Positions 1 through 6,681 of a stretch of 12,442 nt of DNA are shown here, one piece after another. The stretch is taken from assembly GCA_019247245.1 (NCBI GenBank), contig JAFAPF010000279.1, positions 1 to 12,442 on the forward strand, in the 5' to 3' direction. Within the stretch, counting starts at the first letter, position 1. Each line of letters starts with the position of its first letter. The stretch comes from Rubrobacter sp. (GTDB lineage: Bacteria; Actinomycetota; Rubrobacteria; Rubrobacterales; Rubrobacteraceae). A model generated the notes under the pieces. That model was not told the DNA's origin. It searched no databases and saw nothing but the letters and a program-made list of their open reading frames with translations. The position numbers and the translations under genes are program-made.

Positions 1-1
1 T

Positions 2-79
2 CGCGACGACGAATACATGCGGGAAATTTGCGTCGCGCAAGGCTTGAAGCGTTGTGCAGTGAAGTTGAGCTATGAGTAG
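2..79 (+). CDS. Possible C-terminal end of a convergent gene (partial, unidentified)
   Basis: A plus-strand reading frame is open from the window edge (first full codon at 2) to TAG at 77-79 and gives about 25 residues, ending in GLKRCAVKLSYE. The composition is protein-like, and a stop overlapping the dgt stop by about 10 bp would be an ordinary tail-to-tail arrangement. The evidence is thin: all three minus-strand frames are also open over these 69 bases, so a minus-strand gene (dnaG often follows dgt in Gram-positives) could begin here instead. I saw no dnaG-like N-terminus and no good ribosome binding site on the minus strand. I do not recognise the product. Confidence 0.3.
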   Translation, partial: RDDEYMREICVAQGLKRCAVKLSYE

Positions 80-1080
80 TCTTCTGGCTCGTATGGCTGC
101 TTGAATATAGTGTCGCTACGGGGCAAGAAGATTCTCTTGTAGATTGCCAGAGCGTAGCGATCGGTCATCCCGGCCACGAAGTCTATAGTTTCGACCACGG
201 GGTCTGGGTCGCTGTTTGTCCGCTCCTCTGGCCTCTGAAGATAATAGTTGAAGAGCGCCGATACCACGTCCCCGGCCTTACTGTTTTCCCGAGAGCGAGG
301 GTTGTTGTAGACGTTCTTGAAAAGCCAAGCCCGAAGCTCCATCAACGCTTCGCAAACCTTTTCGGAGAGGGAGATCTCGCCCTTCTCTCTCGAAGAGAGG
401 ATCATATCTCGCACCATAGTGTCTATCCGTACGCTCATCCGGTCGCCAAGTACTCTTAGAGGTTGCTTGGGCAGCTCGTCCCAGGAGATCACACCTGCCC
501 GTAAGGCATCGTCCACATCGTGATTTACGTAGGCTATCCGGTCAGCGATGCGCACGATTTCCCCCTCTCTCGTACCTGGATGATTTCTACCAGTATGGTT
601 GAGGATGCCGTCCTTAACCTCGTGGGTAAGGTTTAGACCTTTACCGTCCTTCTCCAAAACGTCCACGACACGTAAGGAGTGCTCGTTGTGTCGGAAGCTA
701 CGGCCGTGGGAAACGAGAACGCGGGCCAAGGCTTCCTCACCGGTGTGCCCAAACGGGGTATGTCCGAGGTCGTGGCCGAGGGAGATTGCCTCGGTAAGGT
801 CTTCGTTGAGTCCTAAAGACCGGGCGATGGTGCGTGAAACCTGCATCATCTCCAGCGTATGCGTAAGCCGGGTGCGAAAGTGGTCGCCATCAGGGGAGAT
901 GAAGACCTGCGTCTTGTGCATAAGGCGACGGAAGGCCTTAGCATGGATAATCCGATCCCGATCTCGCTGGAATTCGTTGCGTATCCCATCCGGAGGCTCT
1001 GCCCGTGATCGCCCGATGCTCGCTTCGCAGGCCCACGCTTTCGCAGAGAGGCGTGTCTTGGTGCTCTCCTGTTCACTCAC
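70..1080 (-). CDS. dgt: Deoxyguanosinetriphosphate triphosphohydrolase-like HD protein (dGTPase family)
   Basis: Predicted dNTP triphosphohydrolase that splits dNTPs into nucleoside and tripolyphosphate in the cytosol; 336 residues, usual for the Gram-positive dGTPase-like branch. The metal-binding HD signature is complete: His74 in RLTHT, His103-Asp104 in GHDLGHTPFGH and Asp180 in RIADRIAY. The family N-terminal block is also present (RDRDRIIHAKAFRRL, then HKTQVF and DHFRTRLTHTLE). The start is GTG at 1080-1078, which overlaps the recO stop as GTGA, so translation is probably coupled to recO. In many Gram-positives dgt lies just before dnaG-rpoD; whether dnaG follows here cannot be seen. The preferred nucleotide cannot be read from the sequence, since this branch includes enzymes acting on several dNTPs. 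Family assignment is secure; in vivo substrate is inference. Confidence 0.95.
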   Translation of the reverse strand: MSEQESTKTRLSAKAWACEASIGRSRAEPPDGIRNEFQRDRDRIIHAKAFRRLMHKTQVFISPDGDHFRTRLTHTLEMMQVSRTIARSLGLNEDLTEAISLGHDLGHTPFGHTGEEALARVLVSHGRSFRHNEHSLRVVDVLEKDGKGLNLTHEVKDGILNHTGRNHPGTREGEIVRIADRIAYVNHDVDDALRAGVISWDELPKQPLRVLGDRMSVRIDTMVRDMILSSREKGEISLSEKVCEALMELRAWLFKNVYNNPRSRENSKAGDVVSALFNYYLQRPEERTNSDPDPVVETIDFVAGMTDRYALAIYKRIFLPRSDTIFKQPYEPEDYS

Positions 1081-1826
1081 GCCAGGTGGTGGAGCGTACG
1101 CCGGGCAGGGCTAGCCAGACCGGTGTCCCCGGGGGCGTGAGCGATGGCATGAGAGTAGGCGAGCCGGCGAACGCTCTCTTCAAGCTTCCCTGCTACAGCA
1201 GCCTCTTTTATCGGTCGCGCAATCAAACTCTGTAATGCAGCGAGGGTGTTGGGTAGCAGGGGAAAGGCGCCTTCCGTCACTGTGCTGCAGTCATCGCAGA
1301 GCACACCGCCCAGAGGTGGGGCGAAGTAGAGCTCACCCTCGGTGGGGTCTCTTTCGCAGCTCACGCAGAAATCAAGCCGAGGAGTGTAGCCGGCAAGGCT
1401 CGAGAGCTTCAAAGAAAAGGCCGCCTCGATGCTCTTCACATTCTCCCCGTGAGCTTCAAGGGCATCGAGAGCGTGGTATAGGAGGTTGAAAACTCTGCGG
1501 TCGGCCTCGTCGCCCCCCGATAGTACCCGGACCATGGCGACCATGGCTCCCACGGCCTGCAGACGGGTGAGGCTCTCGCGGACTCTGTGAAAGCTGCGCA
1601 GGACCTCAACCTGGGTTATGGTGTCGAGGGTGCGGCCCTCGTAAGCTAGAAAGTCTACACACGAGAGTGGCTCGAGTCGGCCGCCGAAGCGCGACTTGAT
1701 ACGCCGGATGCCTTTGGCTATCGCCGAGACGAGCCCCATATCTTGTGTATAGAGGTCGAGTATGCGGTCGGCCTCGCCATATCGAATCGAACGAAGAACT
1801 ATGCCTTTACTCTTGTAGACCGCCAC
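1077..1826 (-). CDS. recO: DNA repair protein RecO
   Basis: RecO mediates RecF-pathway recombinational repair by annealing strands and, with RecR, loading RecA onto SSB-coated DNA. The protein is 249 residues, typical for the family. It starts with the classic OB-fold entry (KGIVLRSIRYGEADRIL, about residues 7-23), followed by a helical domain. A four-cysteine zinc site (Cys154, Cys157, Cys177, Cys180) lies in FCVSCERD and GGVLCDDC. The start is GTG at 1826-1824, chosen because AGGAGG at 1833-1838 sits six bases upstream; this puts the first 20 bp inside the end of deoC. The last 25 or so residues (SHAIAHAPGDTG onward) do not look like the usual RecO tail, but the stop overlaps the dgt start exactly, so no frameshift is implied. 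era-recO linkage is conserved in many Gram-positives; deoC intervenes here. Confidence 0.95.
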   Translation of the reverse strand: MAVYKSKGIVLRSIRYGEADRILDLYTQDMGLVSAIAKGIRRIKSRFGGRLEPLSCVDFLAYEGRTLDTITQVEVLRSFHRVRESLTRLQAVGAMVAMVRVLSGGDEADRRVFNLLYHALDALEAHGENVKSIEAAFSLKLSSLAGYTPRLDFCVSCERDPTEGELYFAPPLGGVLCDDCSTVTEGAFPLLPNTLAALQSLIARPIKEAAVAGKLEESVRRLAYSHAIAHAPGDTGLASPARRTLHHLA

Positions 1827-2514
1827 GCTTTGCCTCCTGCATGATAGCGACGCTATTGCTTACCCCTATACGTGAAGCCCCGGCGTTAAGCAAGTCCAGA
1901 GCATTCTCCAGGGTCCGGATACCACCAGACGCCTTCACCGCCAGCCTCTCAGGTGCTTCCTCCCTCAAGAGGGCAATGTCCTCCGTAGTAGCCCCACTAG
2001 GGCCGAACCCGGTGGAGGTCTTGATAAAGTCCGCCCCACTAGCGGCTACTATCTGTACCGCCAGACGCTTCATTTTGTCCGAAAGATACGCCGTTTCAAT
2101 TATGATCTTCAAAACGGCATCATTGAGCCCGTTATTCATCGCTACGGCGCTAACCTCACCATTAAGACCCGCCAGTTCCTCGGCTACGTAAGCAAACTCA
2201 CCGGAGAGAAACTTCGAAATGTTCATAACTACGTCCAACTCGGAGGCTCCGCTTACGATGGCCTCGCGCACCGCTGCCGCCTTAACTCCGGTCTTGTCGG
2301 TCCCGAACGGGAACGAGATCACCGTCGCCACCTTCACGTCCGTCCCGTGTAACTCTTTAGTTGCAAGCTTGACATAGCATGGTGGAACGCACACTGCTGC
2401 AAAGTGGTGGATAGCCGCCTCCTGGCACAGCTGGCGAATGTTTCCCTCCGTGGCATCGGGCTTAAGAAGGGTATGATCCACCGTTTTCGCAAATTCCCGT
2501 ACCCTCATGCTCAC
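1807..2514 (-). CDS. deoC: Deoxyribose-phosphate aldolase (class I)
   Basis: DERA cleaves 2-deoxyribose-5-phosphate to glyceraldehyde-3-phosphate and acetaldehyde, the last step of deoxynucleoside catabolism. The TIM-barrel protein has 235 residues, slightly longer than the commonest bacterial form. The catalytic set is visible: Asp94 in ELDVVMNI, Schiff-base Lys165 in IKTSTGFG and Lys194 in VKASGGIRT. The N-terminal VDHTLLKPDAT motif is also present. The phosphate-binding end reads RIGVSNSVAI, a mild variant of the usual RIGTSS/GVSS pattern. The start is GTG at 2514 because AGGAGGG at 2521-2527 lies six bases upstream; the ATG two codons later (2508) would be twelve bases away. A 49-bp spacer separates it from era. 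Insertion between era and recO is not the common arrangement. cdd, also in this run, acts in the same salvage area. Confidence 0.96.
   Translation of the reverse strand: MSMRVREFAKTVDHTLLKPDATEGNIRQLCQEAAIHHFAAVCVPPCYVKLATKELHGTDVKVATVISFPFGTDKTGVKAAAVREAIVSGASELDVVMNISKFLSGEFAYVAEELAGLNGEVSAVAMNNGLNDAVLKIIIETAYLSDKMKRLAVQIVAASGADFIKTSTGFGPSGATTEDIALLREEAPERLAVKASGGIRTLENALDLLNAGASRIGVSNSVAIMQEAKRGGLQE
1833..1838 (-). promoter_or_regulatory. Shine-Dalgarno of recO
   Basis: A perfect AGGAGG on the minus strand lies inside the 3' end of deoC, six bases before the GTG at 1826. It fixes the recO start and shows that initiation occurs within the upstream coding sequence, with a 20-bp gene overlap. 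Confidence 0.8.
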
Positions 2515-2520
2515 GGGCTA

Positions 2521-2527
2521 CCCTCCT
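2521..2527 (-). promoter_or_regulatory. Shine-Dalgarno of deoC
   Basis: AGGAGGG on the minus strand, six bases before GTG 2514. It is the strongest sign in the 49-bp era-deoC spacer, where I see no terminator hairpin and no convincing promoter. It decides for the GTG start over the ATG at 2508. Confidence 0.8.
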
Positions 2528-2563
2528 CACCGGGAAACCTCGAAATTACAGTAACCGGTCGGA

Positions 2564-3472
2564 TTATAACCCCAACCGCTCCAAGAACCGCCGGTCATTC
2601 CGCCAACCAGGAGTAACCTTTACCTTTAAGTCGAGATAGATTCGAGTGCCAAGGAGGCGTTCTACCTCGCCACGGGCCTCGGCACCTATCTGTTTTATGG
2701 TTCTGCCACCTTTACCAAGCACGATCATACGCTGCGAAGGCCTTTCTACGTGGATGGTGGCGTAGAGGACGGTGAAGTTGTTGTTGCGCTCAACCTCTTC
2801 GGTTTGTACGGCTATTGCGTGTGGCACCTCTTCGTGCATTGCTAAGAGGGCCTTCTCCCTTATGTACTCGGCGAGTACCAGCGTCTCCGGGTAGTCAGTC
2901 AAGGTTCCTTCGGGGAAGTAGCGGGGTCCAGATGGCAACAGTCTAATCACCCTCTGCATCAGAGGCTCGGTGTTGAGCCCTTCCTTCGCACTGAGCAGAA
3001 AGACATCCTCGTAGTCCGCTAGTGCGGAGACCGCCTCGACTATAGGTAAGGCTACGGAAGCATCCGACAGAAGATCTACCTTATTTACACACGCGATAGC
3101 CGGCGTCCCTGACTCGGCGACGAGATGTGCTACGTAACGATCACCGGTGCCAAGCTCTTTATGCGCTTGCGCTGCATCAAAGAGGAGAAGTACGATGTCC
3201 GACTCAGAAAGGCTATTCAGGACATGCTCTTGCATACGGCTCCTCAGAGTATCACGGGGCTTTTGAGAGCCGGGAGTGTCCACAAAGACCGCTTGGTAAC
3301 CCGGGCCGTCGCGGACCCCACGAATGGGGCCGCGCGTCGTCTGGGGACGGGGCGAGATAATGGAGACCTTCCCGCCTACAAGACGATTGACTAGGGTAGA
3401 CTTACCTACGTTTGGACGCCCCAAGACCGCAACAAAGCCGCTCTTGAAGTCCTTTGCGGCTTCTTCGATCAT
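2564..3472 (-). CDS. era: GTPase Era
   Basis: Era is an essential GTPase that binds the 3' end of 16S rRNA and helps mature the 30S subunit near the membrane. The protein has 302 residues, the usual size. The G motifs are complete: G1 GRPNVGKS (18-25), G2 around PQTTR (43-47), G3 DTPG (65-68), G4 NKVD (130-133) and G5 SAK (161-163). The C-terminal KH RNA-binding domain carries an intact GKGG loop (253-256). Its ATG (3472-3470) overlaps the cdd stop as ATGA, so translation is probably coupled to cdd, although the cdd frame is broken further upstream. Together with ybeY and phoH it forms the known ribosome-maturation neighbourhood. deoC follows after a 49-bp gap. Confidence 0.98.
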   Translation of the reverse strand: MIEEAAKDFKSGFVAVLGRPNVGKSTLVNRLVGGKVSIISPRPQTTRGPIRGVRDGPGYQAVFVDTPGSQKPRDTLRSRMQEHVLNSLSESDIVLLLFDAAQAHKELGTGDRYVAHLVAESGTPAIACVNKVDLLSDASVALPIVEAVSALADYEDVFLLSAKEGLNTEPLMQRVIRLLPSGPRYFPEGTLTDYPETLVLAEYIREKALLAMHEEVPHAIAVQTEEVERNNNFTVLYATIHVERPSQRMIVLGKGGRTIKQIGAEARGEVERLLGTRIYLDLKVKVTPGWRNDRRFLERLGL

Positions 3473-3862
3473 AGGTTCTCAGAACCGAAGGCATACGGAA
3501 GCAACGTATCGAACGGATAATGCCCAAAGGTACCGGAGGCTTCAAGCACGATGGCTTCTTTGCAGCAGAACTCGTGGAGTACCTGCCGGCATGCTTCACA
3601 GGGGAAGCAGGGCGCGGCGTCGAGGCTCAAGATAGCGATGAGCCTTATTTTGCGGTCGTCCGGGTTGGCGAGGACAATGGTAGCGACGGCGTTGCGCTCC
3701 GCGCAGAGCGTGAGCCCATATGACGCGTTTTCGACGTTGCAACCAGCGTGCACTGCCCCATCCTCGGTCAAAATCGCTGCTCCAACCCAGAAGTTACTAT
3801 ATGGGGGAGTAAGCCTTTTCGGACGCTGTACGCGCGGGCTCGATGACGCGTGCAAGATCCAC
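3469..3862 (-). CDS. cdd: Cytidine deaminase with an apparent one-base frameshift near its 5' end
   Basis: Zinc-dependent hydrolytic deaminase converting cytidine and deoxycytidine to uridine forms. The catalytic body is intact: NVENASYGLTLCAERNA holds the Cys-Ala-Glu site and PCEACRQVL the second zinc-cysteine pair. The frame carrying this body begins properly only at PYSNFWVGAA; before that it gives an unlikely stretch (SSPRVQRPKRLTP) with TTG at 3855 as its only start. The other frame, from GTG 3862, reads MDLARVIEPARTASEKAYSP, exactly the conserved N-terminal helix and AYSPYSNF junction, but stops at TAG within ten bases of the switch. The switch lies in the C5 run at 3803-3807; four Cs would restore one frame of about 130 residues, the family norm. 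The cause may be sequencing error, recent mutation or, less likely, programmed slippage. The gene lies 24 bp after dgkA-PAP2 and overlaps era as ATGA. Confidence 0.9.
3803..3807 (-). other. C5 homopolymer at the cdd frame junction
   Basis: On the minus strand five Cs occur in TACTCCCCCATATAGT. With five, the N-terminal frame reads Tyr-Ser-Pro-Ile-stop; with four it reads Tyr-Ser-Pro-Tyr-Ser-Asn, which matches the conserved cytidine deaminase motif and continues into the catalytic body. A homopolymer is a common site of one-base errors and replication slippage. Confidence 0.8.
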
Positions 3863-3886
3863 AGTACCCGATTCTATAGGAACCAA

Positions 3887-4639
3887 TCAGAAGAGTTGGA
3901 AAACAGCGAGGGCTAGGAGAGAACCGAGGATCGCACCAACGACGACCTGGTAAGGAGTGTGAACACCAGCCTCGATGCGACTCTGACAGACGAGCAAGGC
4001 CATGAGCAACGTAATCAAGGAGATCAAACCCCCAAACTGCCCCTCTGTGGCTACGAAGCTTGCCGCAACCCAACCTGCAAACGCGACCGCCGCATGCCCA
4101 GAAGGCATCCCGCCCAGAAACGAGTTCGGCGCTCGGGTCAGAGCTTTCCCAAGGAGCACAGCGATAGCCACCAGCACGAGCGCAACGAGCGTAAGGTGTC
4201 CGGGCCAACGACGTACACGCTCCAGCGTCTCCACCGAAAAAGGACCCAGGTCGTCAGCTAAAATCAGATATCCCACCGCCAGAGCCGCCACACTCGTCAC
4301 GAGAACCGCCCCCGCCGAAACGTCCTTAGCAAGCTTGGCGAGAGGGTGATACTCACGGGTCACCAGGTCGATGGCATATTCCAACGCTGTGTTAAATATC
4401 TCCGCGACGAAGACAGCCGTGATAGCGAGTACAAGTATTGCTAATTCCAGCTTGCTCACACCCACGAGCAGACTCACCACCAGAACAGCAGCAGCCGCTA
4501 CCATGTGAAAACGTACGTTACGTTGGGTGCGCACCGCGTAGACTAGACCACGGTATGCATGGTTGAAGGAATTCGCTAGCCTTTGCTGCCCATTTACAGG
4601 CTTCGTGGTCTGCTCTGCACCACGTTCCTTACTCTTCAC
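3887..4639 (-). CDS. DgkA-type lipid kinase fused to a PAP2 membrane phosphatase
   Basis: Integral membrane protein of about 250 residues. The N-terminal half (about 23-130, counting from the GTG at 4645) is a DgkA domain: SFNHAYRGL, the catalytic/metal motif EIFNTALEYAID (82-93) and YHPLAKLAKDVSAGAVL (99-115). Gram-positive DgkA enzymes mainly phosphorylate undecaprenol. The C-terminal half (about 150-252) is a complete PAP2 acid phosphatase: a KxxxxRxP-like first motif (GKALTRAPN), PSGH (181-184) and SRIEAGVH (222-229) with the catalytic histidine. About eight hydrophobic segments are visible. One chain thus carries a lipid kinase and a lipid-phosphate phosphatase, suggesting undecaprenyl-phosphate or phosphatidate cycling; the substrates are inference. 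I prefer GTG 4639 because GAGGGG at 4645-4650 is five bases upstream; GTG 4645 would overlap that site. It overlaps the ybeY end by 11 bp. Confidence 0.92.
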   Translation of the reverse strand: MKSKERGAEQTTKPVNGQQRLANSFNHAYRGLVYAVRTQRNVRFHMVAAAAVLVVSLLVGVSKLELAILVLAITAVFVAEIFNTALEYAIDLVTREYHPLAKLAKDVSAGAVLVTSVAALAVGYLILADDLGPFSVETLERVRRWPGHLTLVALVLVAIAVLLGKALTRAPNSFLGGMPSGHAAVAFAGWVAASFVATEGQFGGLISLITLLMALLVCQSRIEAGVHTPYQVVVGAILGSLLALAVFQLF

Positions 4640-5042
4640 CAACACCCCTCAACACAGCCTCTTGCACCGCTGCCATCTCGCTTCTTGCGAAATCGTCTCC
4701 ATGGTCCATGCCCGCCAGATGCAAGGCGCCGTGCACCACTAACTCTTCGACACCCACCCTATCGAAACACACATACTTTGGCGCCACCACGACCTCGCCA
4801 ACCATCTCGCCGTATGGCCCATCGATGTAGAAGCTCAACACGTCGGTAGGAGCGTCTATCTTTCTAAACTCGAGGTTTAGACTGCGTACAACGGACAGAA
4901 CCACGAGAGCTATCGAAACCTCACCCATACGGTTAATATCTAAGCCTTGAGCGGAGAAGGCTTCGGTGCACAACCTAGTAGCCCGGCTGGGGGTGAGCCT
5001 GCCGTACGCGGTTTCGTCTAGGACGGCAACAGATAGGGGCAT
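4629..5042 (-). CDS. ybeY: Endoribonuclease / 16S rRNA maturation factor YbeY
   Basis: YbeY is a zinc-dependent single-strand endoribonuclease needed for 16S rRNA 3'-end maturation and ribosome quality control. From ATG 5042 it has 137 residues and starts MPLSVAVLDET, the usual YbeY opening. The metal motif HGxLHLxGxDH is complete (HGALHLAGMDH, His104, His108, His114), with Met where Tyr is common before Asp-His. The preceding LNLEFRKIDAPTDVLSF block is the family signature. The frame stays open upstream to a TTG at 5114 and an ATG at 5084, but both lie inside pgpH and add a non-conserved leader, so 5042 is preferred. No clear Shine-Dalgarno precedes it; it lies 10 bp after the pgpH stop and may depend on re-initiation. 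phoH-pgpH-ybeY-dgkA-cdd-era is a known Gram-positive order. Confidence 0.95.
   Translation of the reverse strand: MPLSVAVLDETAYGRLTPSRATRLCTEAFSAQGLDINRMGEVSIALVVLSVVRSLNLEFRKIDAPTDVLSFYIDGPYGEMVGEVVVAPKYVCFDRVGVEELVVHGALHLAGMDHGDDFARSEMAAVQEAVLRGVGEE
4645..4650 (-). promoter_or_regulatory. Shine-Dalgarno of dgkA-PAP2
   Basis: GAGGGG on the minus strand inside the last codons of ybeY, five bases before GTG 4639. The longer start at GTG 4645 shares a base with this site and would leave no spacing, so the shorter start is preferred. Confidence 0.6.
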
Positions 5043-5052
5043 AGACGATCTA

Positions 5053-6642
5053 TTAAGAGGTGGTATTTCTAGCAGGGTCGGCATCTTTTTCGGTAGAGAC
5101 TTCGGGATATTCAATTCGAGGCCCGATAAATCCTATGAGGGCTTCGCGGATGGCCTCGCCTGTTTCGTGTATTTCGTGCATCGTCAGCTCGCACTCGTCG
5201 AACTGGCCGTCCTCAAGCTTCCGACGAATCGTGTCGACGACGATATCTTCGATACGCTTAGGTGTAGGTTTCTCTAGAGATTTCACTGTAGCCTCGACGG
5301 AGTCCGCGAGCATTAGAATCCCGGCCTCCTTGCTTTTCGGGCGCGGACCCGGGTAGCGAAAGTCTGACTCGCGGACACTTGCTCTGCTCATGAGAGCGTC
5401 TTCCAAGGCTTTGCGGTAGAAGTATTCGATACGGGTCGTACCGTGGTGCTGTCCTACCATATCGAGAATTTCCTCGGGCAGGTTCCATTCACGCCCGATC
5501 TCGACGCCATCCTTAACGTGCCGCTTGACTATACGCGCCGAGAGGGCGGGAGAAAGAGTCGCATGCGGGTTCGTACGCCAGATCTGGTTTTCGATGAAGT
5601 AGTTGGGGTGCTCGAGTTTGCCAGTATCGTGGTAGTAAGCCCCAACGCGAGCAAGCAAGGGGTCGGCACCTATACGCTCGGCGGCATTCTCGGCTAGGTT
5701 GCCGACTTGCATGGAGTGGGAGAAGGTCCCGGGTGCCCCGCGGAGGAGCTTCTGAAGGAGCGGGTTGCCGGGGTCGGAGAGCTCGAGAAGCTTCATCGGT
5801 GTGAGGATATTGAAGGTGTTCTCCAAGAGCGGAAGGAGAACCATCGCAAGCGATAAGGAAAAGAGGCCATTCACGATTCCGATGCCACCCTGTTCGGTGA
5901 CCATTCTCAAGCCTTCACCCCCGATCAGGGCGACCGCGAAGGTTACTATCCCTGAGACGAGGGCAATAAGCAGCCCCGCCCGTAAGAGCTCCATCCGAGA
6001 TCCTACGCGCAAGACCGTGTATATAGCAAACCCCGAGGTCAAGAGCAGGATCGCGGTCAGGAAGAAGTCATTGCCGGCCAGAATGCCCACATTAACGCTG
6101 GTGATAACAACCATGAGGAACATCAGGCGAGGTCCCAAAAGTATGGTGCCAAGTATGCTCAGGCCCGCCAGTGGGATGAGGTATGGGGGTAAAGAGAGCA
6201 CGATAAATGCCTTGGCGAGCGCGGTAAAGAGTATCAAGAGCAAGGCTGCGAGCAGTATGCGTATGAGGGCGTTACTGCGCAGGATTCTCTTCCCGAACCG
6301 CTCTAGAAAGTACCAGGTGATCCACATCTCGGTGGCCACTACGATCCCTACTCCGAGAAACCTTGTCCAGGAGGTCGGAACACCTGAAACAGGGGAACTG
6401 ATGTCCACGCTGATCAGGAGCGTCAGCGACAGCCAGACGACGAGAAGCAGCGCCACGTACAATCGTACCCGAGGCAACCTCTCAAGCCAGGCTCGTAGCC
6501 TCTCCACGCGGGTCGGTGGCCGGTGAAACCCGTCCGCCTTCTTGTCTGACGCTGAAGGTCCATATGGCAAAGTCTGGTTCTCCGAGACGCCGTTTTGTGC
6601 ACCGTCGGTTGGTGAAACGTCGTTCTTCGGGGCTTCGCTCAT
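5053..6642 (-). CDS. pgpH: 7TM-HD family phosphohydrolase (PgpH-like c-di-AMP phosphodiesterase) lacking the HDED sensor domain
   Basis: Membrane HD-domain phosphodiesterase; the family member PgpH of Listeria hydrolyses c-di-AMP to pApA. Layout: a polar N-terminal tail (1-55), a first membrane helix (about 60-79), a loop of only about 15 residues, seven further helices (about 94-273), then a cytosolic HD domain (about 300-500). HD metal and catalytic residues are present: His309 in TFSHS, His338-Asp339 in YYHDTGKL, His375 in KRHVKDG, His399-His400 in GQHHGT and Asp447 in LADSVEA. The protein has 529 residues against roughly 700 for full-length PgpH; the missing part is the extracytoplasmic 7TMR-HDED region normally between helices 1 and 2. 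The reading frame is uninterrupted, so this looks like a natural short architecture. The start is ATG 6642 after AAAGGATGG; it lies 39 bp from phoH and 10 bp before ybeY. Activity on c-di-AMP is inferred from family and context. Confidence 0.93.
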   Translation of the reverse strand: MSEAPKNDVSPTDGAQNGVSENQTLPYGPSASDKKADGFHRPPTRVERLRAWLERLPRVRLYVALLLVVWLSLTLLISVDISSPVSGVPTSWTRFLGVGIVVATEMWITWYFLERFGKRILRSNALIRILLAALLLILFTALAKAFIVLSLPPYLIPLAGLSILGTILLGPRLMFLMVVITSVNVGILAGNDFFLTAILLLTSGFAIYTVLRVGSRMELLRAGLLIALVSGIVTFAVALIGGEGLRMVTEQGGIGIVNGLFSLSLAMVLLPLLENTFNILTPMKLLELSDPGNPLLQKLLRGAPGTFSHSMQVGNLAENAAERIGADPLLARVGAYYHDTGKLEHPNYFIENQIWRTNPHATLSPALSARIVKRHVKDGVEIGREWNLPEEILDMVGQHHGTTRIEYFYRKALEDALMSRASVRESDFRYPGPRPKSKEAGILMLADSVEATVKSLEKPTPKRIEDIVVDTIRRKLEDGQFDECELTMHEIHETGEAIREALIGFIGPRIEYPEVSTEKDADPARNTTS

Positions 6643-6681
6643 GCCGCCGCCATCCTTTTTAAGCGATTATCACTTTAGGTT

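Noticed and set aside
599..1114. Open frame of 171 codons on the plus strand
   Set aside because: Antisense to dgt, which has complete HD motifs and an overlapping start with recO.
1077..1160. Unusual RecO C-terminal tail as a possible frameshift
   Set aside because: Other frames over this stretch give no better RecO tail, and the stop forms an exact GTGA overlap with dgt, so the frame seems genuine.
3768..4208. 146-codon minus-strand frame overlapping the PAP2 region and the cdd start
   Set aside because: An out-of-frame shadow of dgkA-PAP2 rich in Arg, Cys and Trp; it carries neither the cdd N-terminus nor the catalytic body in sensible form.
5043..5114. Longer YbeY starts at TTG 5114 or ATG 5084
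   Set aside because: They lie inside pgpH, add a leader not typical of the family and have no ribosome binding site; ATG 5042 gives the standard N-terminus.
5765..6526. Long open frame of 253 codons on the plus strand
   Set aside because: It is antisense to the membrane part of pgpH, has low-complexity Ser/Arg-rich composition and no recognisable domain; pgpH shows clear family motifs.
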